The notes below the pieces were generated by a model. The model saw only the letters and a list, made by a program, of their open reading frames with translations, did not search any database and had not been told where the DNA came from. DNA of 64,000 bases, taken from NCBI GenBank assembly GCA_902625325.1, contig CACOAW010000008.1, positions 1 through 64,000 on the forward strand, written 5' to 3'. Shown piece after piece: positions 9,001 to 16,427 of this stretch. Positions within the stretch are counted from its first letter, which is position 1, and each line of letters begins with the position of its first letter. Made by a program: the position numbers and the translations under genes. This DNA is from an uncultured Candidatus Poseidoniales archaeon (GTDB lineage Archaea; Thermoplasmatota; Poseidoniia; Poseidoniales; Thalassarchaeaceae).

Positions 9001-9258
9001 GACAAGCAGGAGCCAACAGAGGAGCACGCGAAACTAGTATTCGCATTTGGGAACCACTGCCTGCTCTCGGACTCGCTGAACTCCAAGGTGAGGAACAAAC
9101 CACCTACAGAGAAGATGAAGCATTATCGTGATGAGTTCACTACTGCTCAACAGGTGAGGGGGATACTCCGAGAAAGGGGCAGGTGGGAAGAGGAGGAGAT
9201 CAAACTCAACTCGAAGAGCCTGACGGGTGCGATTGTCTCTTTCTACAGTCCAGAATGA
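6097..9258 (+). CDS. DUF262 - AlbA_2 (Schlafen-like) - DUF1524 fusion, GmrSD-like defence protein
   Basis: A 1053-residue protein with three recognisable parts. Residues 12-110: DUF262 (ParB/GmrS-like NTP-using domain) with LPDYQR at 21-26 and DGQQR at 79-83. Residues about 370-520: AlbA_2/Schlafen-type nucleic-acid domain, including the hallmark GGFLFIGV near 417. Residues about 945-1010: DUF1524, the His-Me-finger nuclease part of GmrD, with EHVLP near 953, then GNHCLL and the Asn/Lys-rich end. GmrSD-type enzymes restrict modified phage DNA. The inserted AlbA_2 domain is uncommon to my knowledge. The gene starts the operon that continues with the nuclease and GHKL ATPase, 18 bases downstream. 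Domain calls are by motif; the activity is inferred. Confidence 0.8.
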   Translation: MPHPDSADTTFLQFLEKGIRLPDYQRDFAWGKSQMMQLWEDLRAHLFANSQTLADDVISKYYLGSIVVDNHAKFPYLVDGQQRFTTLTLIACAVRDALITSGFVDQAFEIHNSLIVDISKLADKSKRNRFELFDIPPGQSLSYEKRISPYRRRLVNIPTGLVTAASEKGASRIMLDREESGQYTWTLEESEPWSVMVVDGSERMSYSHPVDIIHKYGKMIRGGNAPPYIPLKKPLKDDIAGGLKLILENNVRSATLDWNPLSIPRSASEKQNQNLLQHSEIFHHTYRDFYRQVRRDAEHMIDGEKRFWPTDGFSEDQTSTTLRLERSFSRWVGSLQHCGRLPQKGEVITFHQEVVSKKEWPSDEELLKIMENNGAESAEVEWKGCFRYPIVGDKIRKNSQMMKWACTKAVASFLNTRGGFLFIGVSDKTGTATGIANENYKNPDDAIMVVSQYLKQKLGTDVGTYIDGRVIKAENYAEVLCIKVSRAPKFFEMDYMLFDDKDGAIRKKTVRKGAFFVRNPGESVELKGDQITNHKSLMKQEPIEYNLVPFRVETENISLDAASNNLHSLSGRVIDGDIPESAICSIPYLEPGQEWEGHLDSEDKRATELLNLVQNCIFTRISFEGDPKGAISHFMLTNDETRFSALTAYDLVSAFTQRLISTKKGERMTRKQRQIKEKWESISRDLYLAAGKDDKEIGDFFADWLLSTTRTKTPSKRFTKAQSWEGINNEFKKMTSPKGEYDYDRMLEFYSEMVEYALVYIRATNTDSEYWASHPYNSAGCRDERNYLKIIKSGPGAQRQHIAPYMALVHSLESQEVQDRGVISGFLKNYNYIILRYQTLPKFVGSGKSGVTGGDIYAKMTGADSWIQKIKDADLTDEAQRLEIQDLPLSLIQVADDAEGIFRWEASGDLNFGGTLESAPIKHLLFSAERALENTRSPSMSRLHQQAARPQVEHVLPKNASRLDERYFDKQEPTEEHAKLVFAFGNHCLLSDSLNSKVRNKPPTEKMKHYRDEFTTAQQVRGILRERGRWEEEEIKLNSKSLTGAIVSFYSPE

Positions 9259-9276
9259 TATCCAAGAGGCGAACTC

Positions 9277-9855
9277 ATGTCCATACATACTGAAGCGGTT
9301 AAAAATTGGCTTATTGGAGAATACAGTGACGGAGGTCTACCAGACAAATTAATTGAGGAGTGTAGGCAATTCCACATATTTACCGAGGAAGATTTGCAGT
9401 TTAGTTCATACTATCACATCAGAAAGTTCTTTGCAACAGACCATGTTGACAAAGAAGACTACTGGCGGGTTTTCAACAAGAAATACCTCAAGACTTCAGA
9501 GAAAAGAGGGAAGTATCCTGACCTTACTCTCCGGAGAGGGGGGAATTCTGTTATTTTAGTCGAATTGAAGCAGGCAGTAGGCCGAGATGTGACTGCAGGT
9601 GATATAATCGCTGACGTCGAAAAGTTGACAAGGATCGGAGGGGATAGGGACCTGATAGCCCTGTACACATGCGCCCTATCGGATGAAGAAGGCAGGGAAA
9701 GAGAACGATATATTCGGAAAGAAACGGAAGGAGTGGCGAATATGGGCAAGCTACACCTAGTCAGAGTTTCTGTGGGCGCTTCTTTTGAAGACATTGCATA
9801 TCTAGACGGTTTTCTTGAAAGGCACAAAGAATTGGGAAGGAGGTCAGATCGATAA
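9277..9855 (+). CDS. PD-(D/E)XK nuclease-like protein
   Basis: A 192-residue protein with a PD-(D/E)XK signature: Pro81-Asp82 in KYPDLTL, followed 14 residues later by Glu96-Leu-Lys98 in VELKQ, each at the edge of a hydrophobic strand. This is the core of restriction-endonuclease-like folds. The N-terminal 70 residues are helical and mixed in charge. Its stop shares one base with the start of the GHKL ATPase, so the two are translationally coupled and probably act together, with the ATPase controlling the nuclease. The base composition is AT-rich relative to the preceding gene's 3' half. Confidence 0.7.
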   Translation: MSIHTEAVKNWLIGEYSDGGLPDKLIEECRQFHIFTEEDLQFSSYYHIRKFFATDHVDKEDYWRVFNKKYLKTSEKRGKYPDLTLRRGGNSVILVELKQAVGRDVTAGDIIADVEKLTRIGGDRDLIALYTCALSDEEGRERERYIRKETEGVANMGKLHLVRVSVGASFEDIAYLDGFLERHKELGRRSDR

Positions 9856-11426
9856 TGCCCGATGATGATATACCTGCTGAGATTCAACTCCGAGGGAGTT
9901 GGGATTCAATGCCAATTGAGGAAAAAAGGGGTCTTTTCGAACGTACTGCACAACGTTACAGTTACGATCTTTACATATCAAAAGAGAACCAGCCCGATGA
10001 ATGGCAACAATTTTCTGAAAAAATTATTGACGAATTTATGGGCTCAATAGATGAAGCCGAAATATCCGCTGAACTCAGTAGAGTGATTGGATCTACCCAA
10101 TTTTCAGAAGAAGAATTTGAAAACGGCGATGATTATGGAGGAGCTCCAACTAAGGACACCCTTCACAATCTCGCATACCCACTTGAGGCTCATAAAGCGA
10201 TGGCTGAACTCATTGACAACATCATTGACAATTATATTACGAATATAAAGAATGAAATCATTTTTAATGATCTGGAAATAACTATCCAAATTTATTACAA
10301 AAAAAATCAGCACCATTATATCCTAATCCGGGAGAATTCTGGAGGGATTAGTAAGGCTAAATGGAATGCCATTAACACACCAGGGATTAGCATGGAAAAT
10401 GACAATGCAGTAAGTACGTACGGCCAGGGAACCAAGATATCCCTAGCAGCCCTTGGCAGAAATAACAGCATCTGTACTAACCATATTACAGAACAGCATC
10501 CAGTTTATTTCCGATATAGTCCAACCTATTATGACCCGGGAAATCAGGATTGGAAAGTTGTTCCTAAGAAGATTACTGGGGGGTGGGTATATGAGAGTCC
10601 GGGTTGTACAGAATATCACATAGGACAGTCAAATATCCCCGGGGAAGAAACCTTCCTAACAGAAAAGGGCCAGGTGTTCGGCATTTCACAAAACGACGAA
10701 GAATATGAGCCAATCTGTGGAATTCATCCCATTAGACATCTCTGCCATTGGTTTGGCTTAATCTACTCTAAGCAATTCGAAGTAATTAAACAGCTCGGGC
10801 GAGAATATAATTTCGAAATTATATCGCCTGTAGAAGATAAACCACTACGTGTTTTGCCAATAACAATTGATTCTTACGAAGATATTTCGTTAGGCCTAAG
10901 TTATCCCGAAGGAGACGAAATTTACAATGTCATATCCAATCATACACAACGGAAGCCTAGAGACTGGTCATTTATGCAAAATGTCATGATCGAACCGCTG
11001 TATTGCGAAACTAGAATCCAGATGCCTGTTTCGCAGGCAGGAAAAACAAGGGATCTGGATCTTTCTGTCAAAGTCCTTGTTGGTATGACAAGCAGCGTCT
11101 GGAGAGAAGACTCAGGGGCTTGGTTATGGGGCAATAACAGACTATTTGCTCAGAGCGTCTCGAAGGAAATATTCGGTTTGGGTACCAATCGATCAATCGA
11201 TGGCAATACAACAGGCAGGGTTTTCCTGTTCGTCGAGCTCGAAGCAGAAAACCCCAGAGATATACCCTGGGGCGCGCCGATAAAATGGGCATACAACCCA
11301 GAGCACCCAGTGTCAAAGAAGCTAGCATCAGAGCTTCGACTTATAGCTTACAGATATCTAGAGATTTCAAATCGGCTCTACGGTTTAACAGAATGGTATG
11401 AAAGTAACGTGGTTATTGAGGAATAA
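9855..11426 (+). CDS. GHKL-fold ATPase (MORC/Hsp90-like)
   Basis: A 523-residue protein with the Bergerat ATP-binding fold: N-box ELIDN at 118-122, a G1-type motif RENSGGI at 159-165 (Glu160 replaces the more common Asp), and a G2 box YGQGT at 189-193. The 100 residues before the domain are acidic, and 300 residues after it include beta-rich stretches that could be a transducer domain. GHKL ATPases of the MORC, MutL, gyrase and Hsp90 type open and close on ATP binding. No histidine-kinase dimerisation box is seen. It overlaps the nuclease gene by one base, and the acidic protein gene follows 26 bases later; the three are probably one functional unit. Confidence 0.75.
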   Translation: MPDDDIPAEIQLRGSWDSMPIEEKRGLFERTAQRYSYDLYISKENQPDEWQQFSEKIIDEFMGSIDEAEISAELSRVIGSTQFSEEEFENGDDYGGAPTKDTLHNLAYPLEAHKAMAELIDNIIDNYITNIKNEIIFNDLEITIQIYYKKNQHHYILIRENSGGISKAKWNAINTPGISMENDNAVSTYGQGTKISLAALGRNNSICTNHITEQHPVYFRYSPTYYDPGNQDWKVVPKKITGGWVYESPGCTEYHIGQSNIPGEETFLTEKGQVFGISQNDEEYEPICGIHPIRHLCHWFGLIYSKQFEVIKQLGREYNFEIISPVEDKPLRVLPITIDSYEDISLGLSYPEGDEIYNVISNHTQRKPRDWSFMQNVMIEPLYCETRIQMPVSQAGKTRDLDLSVKVLVGMTSSVWREDSGAWLWGNNRLFAQSVSKEIFGLGTNRSIDGNTTGRVFLFVELEAENPRDIPWGAPIKWAYNPEHPVSKKLASELRLIAYRYLEISNRLYGLTEWYESNVVIEE

Positions 11427-11452
11427 TAGTCTTTAGTTTGGAGTGGATTATA

Positions 11453-12796
11453 ATGTCATACGGAAAAAAATCAATTCATTTTAAAATTGATGAAAAATGC
11501 AAGGTGGAGCTTCTTTACGAATTAGGAGATGTGGTCCCAAAATCAGATGATCCCACCCCTCTGGCCAAGGTTGAGATAGATGGAGAGGAGAAAATATTCT
11601 ACATGCCCATTAGTAGACTTGACTCCAAGGTAACATATTCTGTCGAATTAGATGATGAATGCATTGTAGACCCCCAAGAAGATGAAGCAGTTCTCATACT
11701 AACTGTCGAACTAGATGGTATTCGCACAATTGGTTCCAAGGAGACCCCATTAGATAGAGGAAATATTCCTGAACAATTTAGAACTAGAGTCGGAGATAAA
11801 ACATTGACAAACGATTTTGTAGAATTATTAATCAAGAAAAAGGATGGGAATGTTTCAGAAGAGCAATTCATAAATGCTACCAAATTAGAATCTCTTCAAA
11901 CATTAGAGCCTGTCAATGAGGAAGGGGGCGACGCTGCCGAGGAGGTCGAGGGAGAGGCTGACGACGAGGTCGGTGGCGATGCTGGGGGGGTCGAGGGAGG
12001 CACTGACGACGAGGGCGATGGCGACTCTGACGATGAGGAAATTCTCGATATACGGGCTCTGCTTGAACTCGAGAACGATGATGAAGAGACAGTCGAATTA
12101 ACCACTACGGTAGTCACTGGCCCTATGAATAAGATCGATTTGGAGAGAACTGCGATTTCATATCACCGACGAGGGGATATTTCTGAACCTGATACCGATA
12201 AGTTGGTTCAGCGAATCATAGAAGATGCAATTGAAGAAAATTCTTCAAAACGGATTGATACGAGCCCTTCCCTTGAATCTCTTGAAATAGATGATGAGAC
12301 CAATGAATGGTTGGAAAGTAATAATGTCCAAGATATGAGATCTCTACGTACAAAAATGATTGATACGGAATCGGATTTTACACAGAATTTGATCGATGTT
12401 TATGTGGCATTGGTTAGAGAAGATTATGTTGAGAGGATGGAATTGGGAACGACCGTCGAGTCAAAAGATCAAGTTGACGATATACTTGGCGACAAAGAAA
12501 AATTATTGCATTTTTATGAGTCAGTGGAATCCGATATTCCAGGTGAAGAGATAGAAGAACTCGCTCAAGAATTTGAAAATCTAGGGGGCCGTAATAAGAC
12601 TAGGTTGAAAACTCTTAGACGGAAAATCATTGAGTGTATTGTTGATTTAAAACCAATGCTTAGTGAAGGGATAGAAGGCGAAGAAGAAGTGTCTAGGAAA
12701 CAAGATGATGCACACAACTTGTATCAAGGATTCATGGAATTCTTGGAAAAAATTGATTCTTTACTCAATAGTGCTGATAATGTAGAGTCGGGCTAA
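11453..12796 (+). CDS. Acidic protein with Asp/Glu-rich repeat region
   Basis: I start at ATG 11453 (MSYGKKS), which has a GGAG 9 bases upstream, instead of the TTG at 11438. The protein has an N-terminal beta-rich part (about residues 1-140), a hyper-acidic, glycine-rich stretch (about 155-205) of repeated E/D-G-G/A units, and a helical C-terminal half. No family recognised. The acidic stretch is GC-rich in DNA while the rest of the gene is AT-rich. As the last gene of the nuclease/ATPase operon it may be a DNA mimic, regulator or scaffold; that is inference. Confidence 0.55.
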   Translation: MSYGKKSIHFKIDEKCKVELLYELGDVVPKSDDPTPLAKVEIDGEEKIFYMPISRLDSKVTYSVELDDECIVDPQEDEAVLILTVELDGIRTIGSKETPLDRGNIPEQFRTRVGDKTLTNDFVELLIKKKDGNVSEEQFINATKLESLQTLEPVNEEGGDAAEEVEGEADDEVGGDAGGVEGGTDDEGDGDSDDEEILDIRALLELENDDEETVELTTTVVTGPMNKIDLERTAISYHRRGDISEPDTDKLVQRIIEDAIEENSSKRIDTSPSLESLEIDDETNEWLESNNVQDMRSLRTKMIDTESDFTQNLIDVYVALVREDYVERMELGTTVESKDQVDDILGDKEKLLHFYESVESDIPGEEIEELAQEFENLGGRNKTRLKTLRRKIIECIVDLKPMLSEGIEGEEEVSRKQDDAHNLYQGFMEFLEKIDSLLNSADNVESG

Positions 12797-12852
12797 TTAG
12801 ATTCTTCGATAAGAACATTAACTATGCTATACCTAATTGAGAAGGGTGTGTT

Positions 12853-13593
12853 TTATCCAGTAACTTTCTCGATGCAGGAGTTAATCGTTGAGCCATCAGA
12901 TAATCGATAGTAGTCCTCTCCTTTTCTGAAAACAGTTGCCCTACCAAACAGGCAACCAGTGGAGCCATACCACTTCAGGAAACTTCCCTCCCACATCCCA
13001 AGCACAGGGGTGTCGCTGGTTCGGTGGTACTCCGCTATCCTCTGGGCCCTGGACTCCCCGTAGTGCTCGACTAGCTCGTCACCGTCCATGAAGCGTATCT
13101 TTCCGGGATGGTAGTGCGGGTTGATCTGGAAAGGCACGATGCCGAGGGAGTCGAAACTGGGTGGCAGAGTGATGGGCATGTCGTTGGTGGTCATCATCGT
13201 GGGGCTCGCGACGTTGGCCCCCGCGCTGACACCTAGGTAAGGCACCCCGGACAGGACCCTGTCCCTGATTGCCTCCACCAACCCTCTCTCATGCAGCTCC
13301 CTGATCAGGAGGAACGAGTTGCCCCCTCCGATGTAGATGCCCTGCATTTGATTGACCGCCGCAAGCGGGTCTCCCAGAGACTCTATGCCAACCAGCGTCG
13401 GCCCCCCAGGGCCCTGGAACTCCTGCATCCTGGATGTGTAGGAGGAGTGGTCGTGCGAGGCGTACGGTACGAACAGGACGCTGTCGCAATCCCGGAAGTG
13501 GGCTGCTACCAGATCGCGGTAGGTCTGCCTCCGTTCATCAGTGGCAATGCCACCGCTGCCCAGTAGTACGCTGATGGGGGGGCTGTCGCCCAT
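12853..13593 (-). CDS. pepE: Peptidase E-like serine dipeptidase (family S51)
   Basis: A 246-residue cytosolic enzyme of the S51 family, which cleaves Asp-Xaa dipeptides and includes cyanophycinase. The nucleophile elbow GVSAGAN places the catalytic serine at about residue 123, preceded by the typical glycine-rich IYIGGGNSF (about 87-95). The N-terminal LLGSGGI and the C-terminal WEGS regions also fit. Length matches the family. It reads leftward, converging with the acidic-protein gene. The dipeptidase function is likely but a cyanophycinase-like role cannot be excluded. Confidence 0.85.
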   Translation of the reverse strand: MGDSPPISVLLGSGGIATDERRQTYRDLVAAHFRDCDSVLFVPYASHDHSSYTSRMQEFQGPGGPTLVGIESLGDPLAAVNQMQGIYIGGGNSFLLIRELHERGLVEAIRDRVLSGVPYLGVSAGANVASPTMMTTNDMPITLPPSFDSLGIVPFQINPHYHPGKIRFMDGDELVEHYGESRAQRIAEYHRTSDTPVLGMWEGSFLKWYGSTGCLFGRATVFRKGEDYYRLSDGSTINSCIEKVTG

Positions 13594-13651
13594 GGTCGCG
13601 TGGTGGGGCCGACGTGACTTGAAGTGCTCGTCTTGGCAGGCGTGGCAGCAG

Positions 13652-14893
13652 TCAGGCCGTCTGCTCTTCGATGTGGGACGCTCGCTTGCTGGCCAGGCCG
13701 ACGGAAGAGTAGGCCGCCCACCACATCTCCTCGGACATGCAGCGCCTGGTCTCGGAGACCCTCCGTTGCAGTTCGGAGTCGCTGGAGAGGCATTCGGAGC
13801 CGGCTATCCTGGCCTCAAGGGACTCCAGCTCCGAGCATACGGTTTCGTGCCAACCCGAGACCTTCCTGTCCCATCTCTCCCTGGTCTCCCTGTCGTTCCT
13901 CTCCCAGTGGGTCTCCCTGATGCCTGTCTCCTTCTCGTTCGAGTCCCTCTCAATGTCGAGGGCGCGTTCCCTCTCACGCCTGAGTTCGCGCGCTCGCATC
14001 TCTTCCCTCTCCCTGTGCTCCCTCTGGTCGTCAGTCTCCCGGATGCCGGTCTCCCTCTCGTTGGCGTCCATCTGCGCCTCTATTTCCTCCCTATCTTCCC
14101 TCTCTTCGTCCGTCTCCCTGATGCCGGTCTCCCTCTCGTTGGCGTCCCGCTGCCTATCCAGTGCCGCCTTCCTCTCCCTTTCCTCCCTAACTTTCGTTAT
14201 CGTATCCCGGACATCTGTGCCAGCGAAGAAATGGGACATCGGTCCTGGGCCTGAGTTCCTGATCATGACCATCGCGTAGACGAAGTCCGTGGCAGTCGCT
14301 CTCCGCCCTACAAGGCACACGCGTCTGGCATCCTCGTACCAGTTGGCGTGCCACTGTGGAGAGACGTACAGCTCCAGGTGGTCGTTATTGCTCCTTATCT
14401 TCTGGCTGACTGTCTTGTTCACGTCAATGATTAGCGAGACTCCGCCGAACTCCGTGCATAGAAGCCCCCTCTCTGGCACTGTCCAGTGCTTCCTCCCTGC
14501 CTCCTTGCTGATCTCGCCTACCAGGAGGCCGAGTCCCTTCGTCTCCGGCTCGGTCATGATGCTGATTACCTGAGGCTTGATCAGGCTCGATACCGCGTCC
14601 GTGACGTTCGAGACGACCTCATCGGTCTCCCCTATCACCTCCTTGACCAGCGAGACTACGTCTTCTAACCTGGGTCTGGAGGGGAAGCCAAGTTCCTCCT
14701 CCGTCTCGTCAATTTCCTCCTCGGCTGCCACTACCTCAGTGGCCTCGAAGCTCTCCTCCGCTGGCCTTTCTGGAGCCCTAACCCGAGTCCTGAGGACGGG
14801 TGGAGGGGTTGGTTTCGACGGCGTCCTGCTCGAGTTACGGAGCGAGCCGAATACGTTCTTTGGAGCAGCTTTCCTCCTCCTACGTCTCTGCAT
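13652..14893 (-). CDS. Coiled-coil protein with three ETGIRET repeats; partner of caspase-like protein
   Basis: A 413-residue protein. Residues 1-70 are basic then acidic and look disordered. Residues about 120-240 are a globular domain with several strands (for example LLCTEFGGVSLIID) and no family I know. Residues about 245-350 are a highly charged coiled coil with three copies of an Asn-Glu-x-Glu-Thr-Gly-Ile-Arg-Glu-Thr unit, encoded by near-identical 36-base DNA repeats. The last 60 residues are helical. Its start overlaps the end of the caspase-like gene by 14 bases, so the two are co-translated. It may be a sensor, scaffold or substrate of that protease; unproven. Confidence 0.55.
   Translation of the reverse strand: MQRRRRRKAAPKNVFGSLRNSSRTPSKPTPPPVLRTRVRAPERPAEESFEATEVVAAEEEIDETEEELGFPSRPRLEDVVSLVKEVIGETDEVVSNVTDAVSSLIKPQVISIMTEPETKGLGLLVGEISKEAGRKHWTVPERGLLCTEFGGVSLIIDVNKTVSQKIRSNNDHLELYVSPQWHANWYEDARRVCLVGRRATATDFVYAMVMIRNSGPGPMSHFFAGTDVRDTITKVREERERKAALDRQRDANERETGIRETDEEREDREEIEAQMDANERETGIRETDDQREHREREEMRARELRRERERALDIERDSNEKETGIRETHWERNDRETRERWDRKVSGWHETVCSELESLEARIAGSECLSSDSELQRRVSETRRCMSEEMWWAAYSSVGLASKRASHIEEQTA
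13911..14147 (-). repeat. Three 36-base coding repeats
   Basis: Near-identical units lie at 13911-13946, 14034-14069 and 14112-14147, each encoding a version of the ERETGIRET motif. The spacings (123 and 78 bases) are multiples of three, so the repeat is maintained in frame. They are coding repeats and not a CRISPR array. Confidence 0.8.
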
Positions 14894-15575
14894 TCGAAAA
14901 CCCCCTCGATATTGAGAACACGTCGAGACTCCTTATCTCGTCTCCAAGGGCCCTGAGCATGGAGGCGACCTCGCGGTCGCCGATCTCCTCGTCCAGGGGG
15001 GCGAAGACCGACCCTATCCTGTCATTCTCCAGGAAAGGCTCCGAAACCGTGCTTGCGAAGCAGCACGGAAGGACGACGAGAAGGTTCCTGCCTGGCAGGG
15101 AGCCCAATTCGGATGCGGCGTCGCTGGCAGTGACGGATCCTCCCCCCCGCTCATCCTGCAGGTACGGAACCGGGCCACGGCTCCCGTGGGTCAGGATTAT
15201 GACTATCGAAGGCAGGTAGTCCAGTTGTCCGAAGACGCTTCTGCCCGAGGGGGCGTTCAATGACTCCGAGAACGCCAGTTCTATCTCGAGCCTCCGCCTG
15301 AGAACGGCCCTCTCGACCACGGAGCTTGGCTTGGAAATTGACCACGCTGCCAGGAAGCTGGTTCTGAGCAATGTCATCGAGGCGTGTATCAGATCGGCGA
15401 CGCCCTGGTGGTCGGGGTTCCTGAGTATATCGTCCGCATTGCTGGCTCCGATGCAAAGCAAGCCCAATCTGGGGAATTCCGATATTTCGGACCAATCGGC
15501 CAGAAGGCGGGCCATCTGCCGGCTAGATTCCGCCGCCTCCCTCTCTATCGCCAGGTTCCTCTGCTCCGCGTTCAT
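14880..15575 (-). CDS. Caspase/CHAT-like cysteine protease
   Basis: I start at ATG 15575, which overlaps the stop of the upstream gene (ATGA), giving 231 residues; the longer frame is not supported. The C-terminal half has the layout of a caspase-haemoglobinase/CHAT domain: a hydrophobic strand ending in Thr-His130-Gly131, a stretch resembling the CHAT segment before the last strand (VTASDAASELGSLP), then strand LLVVLP ending in Cys171-Cys172, 41-42 residues after the histidine. Such a His/Cys dyad cleaves peptide bonds after activation. Bacterial and archaeal relatives work in abortive-infection systems. The N-terminal 110 residues are helical. The catalytic dyad is seen; protease activity and role are inferred. 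Confidence 0.6.
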   Translation of the reverse strand: MNAEQRNLAIEREAAESSRQMARLLADWSEISEFPRLGLLCIGASNADDILRNPDHQGVADLIHASMTLLRTSFLAAWSISKPSSVVERAVLRRRLEIELAFSESLNAPSGRSVFGQLDYLPSIVIILTHGSRGPVPYLQDERGGGSVTASDAASELGSLPGRNLLVVLPCCFASTVSEPFLENDRIGSVFAPLDEEIGDREVASMLRALGDEIRSLDVFSISRGFSNAET

Positions 15576-16150
15576 TCCATCCCCTCCGGAACCTCCAGAA
15601 GTGCCAGTATCTCCTCTTCCAGTTCTACCCCCTCCGAGCTTAGCGACATCACGACCCCTAGACCGAACATCGTCAGCTGGGAGCCTCCCTTCCCATCGTC
15701 GGAGACGAGCTGGTGAGCAGTCGACATACTTCCGTCGGTGTCGAACTGGGTGACTGCCAGCAGGCACGGGAAGCTGAGTCCCGTGACTATGGAAAGCCTG
15801 GCAGCCAGATGGGCGTTTGGGACCTGGTCCCCCGCACCTACTGCGCTGGCGTCCCTCGCCGCGTCCTCGTCCCTGAGATGCTCGGGCACGAACATGGATG
15901 ATGCCATTACCAGGAAGCAGGAAAGGTCGTATATCGGCCTCCTCCCTACTCTGCCGCTGTAGTATTCCTCTGCATTTTTCTTTATCAGTAGCTGTGTCTC
16001 GTAGATTATCTGAGAGTTCCTGACGTAAGACGAAAGCTCGGAGTCGTAGTTCTCATCGATGTCCTTCTTCTTGGTATCGATATATCTGGCCAAGTGGTTA
16101 GTCAGAGTTTCATTCAGGTAGAATGAGGATCTTCTTTCATCTATTCTCAT
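15572..16150 (-). CDS. Protein of unknown function, first gene of caspase-like operon
   Basis: A 192-residue protein. I prefer ATG 16150 to the upstream GTG at 16162, because GAGGTG lies just before it as a ribosome-binding site. The N-terminal 60 residues form a charged helix pair (KKKDIDENYDSEL region), followed by a part with two hydrophobic strands and a final acidic helix (EGVELEEEILALLEVPEGME). No family recognised. It overlaps the caspase-like gene by 4 bases, so the three-gene unit 16150-13652 is probably one operon in which this protein could be a regulator or sensor. Confidence 0.5.
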   Translation of the reverse strand: MRIDERRSSFYLNETLTNHLARYIDTKKKDIDENYDSELSSYVRNSQIIYETQLLIKKNAEEYYSGRVGRRPIYDLSCFLVMASSMFVPEHLRDEDAARDASAVGAGDQVPNAHLAARLSIVTGLSFPCLLAVTQFDTDGSMSTAHQLVSDDGKGGSQLTMFGLGVVMSLSSEGVELEEEILALLEVPEGME

Positions 16151-16427
16151 TTTATGTCCCACCTCGAATCTTAGGAACTACAGGAAAGCAAAGAAGGCCC
16201 TTCGCATCTGATCGAGTTAACTCAATTAACGCGCTTGTTTGAGGTAATTTTCCTTTACTCGTTATTTGTGAAATAGATGAATTAACGCCTAACAATCTCT
16301 TAATTTTTTTAGTGACAAAAACGATGTATTGCAAAACAATTCGAATAAAAGAAAATTCCGTCACCTCGGGTCCCTCCTCTGCTCCCTACCATGAGGAATA
16401 GGGGTACTTAAACCGAACACTTTGGAA
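16151..16427. promoter_or_regulatory. AT-rich intergenic region upstream of caspase-like operon
   Basis: This 277-base gap is much more AT-rich than the genes around it, with runs such as TTAATTTTTTTAG near 16299-16311. It probably carries the promoter of the leftward operon and the terminator of the HTH gene that ends at 16428. No gene was found in it. Confidence 0.4.

Noticed and set aside
13911-14147. Possible CRISPR-like spaced repeats
   Set aside because: The spacings keep the reading frame, the repeats encode a peptide motif, and there are only three units.
13541-14279. Rightward frames of 237 and 180 residues opposite the coiled-coil gene
   Set aside because: They mirror the repeat-rich, charged coding region on the other strand and show Leu/Ser/Pro-rich shadow composition.
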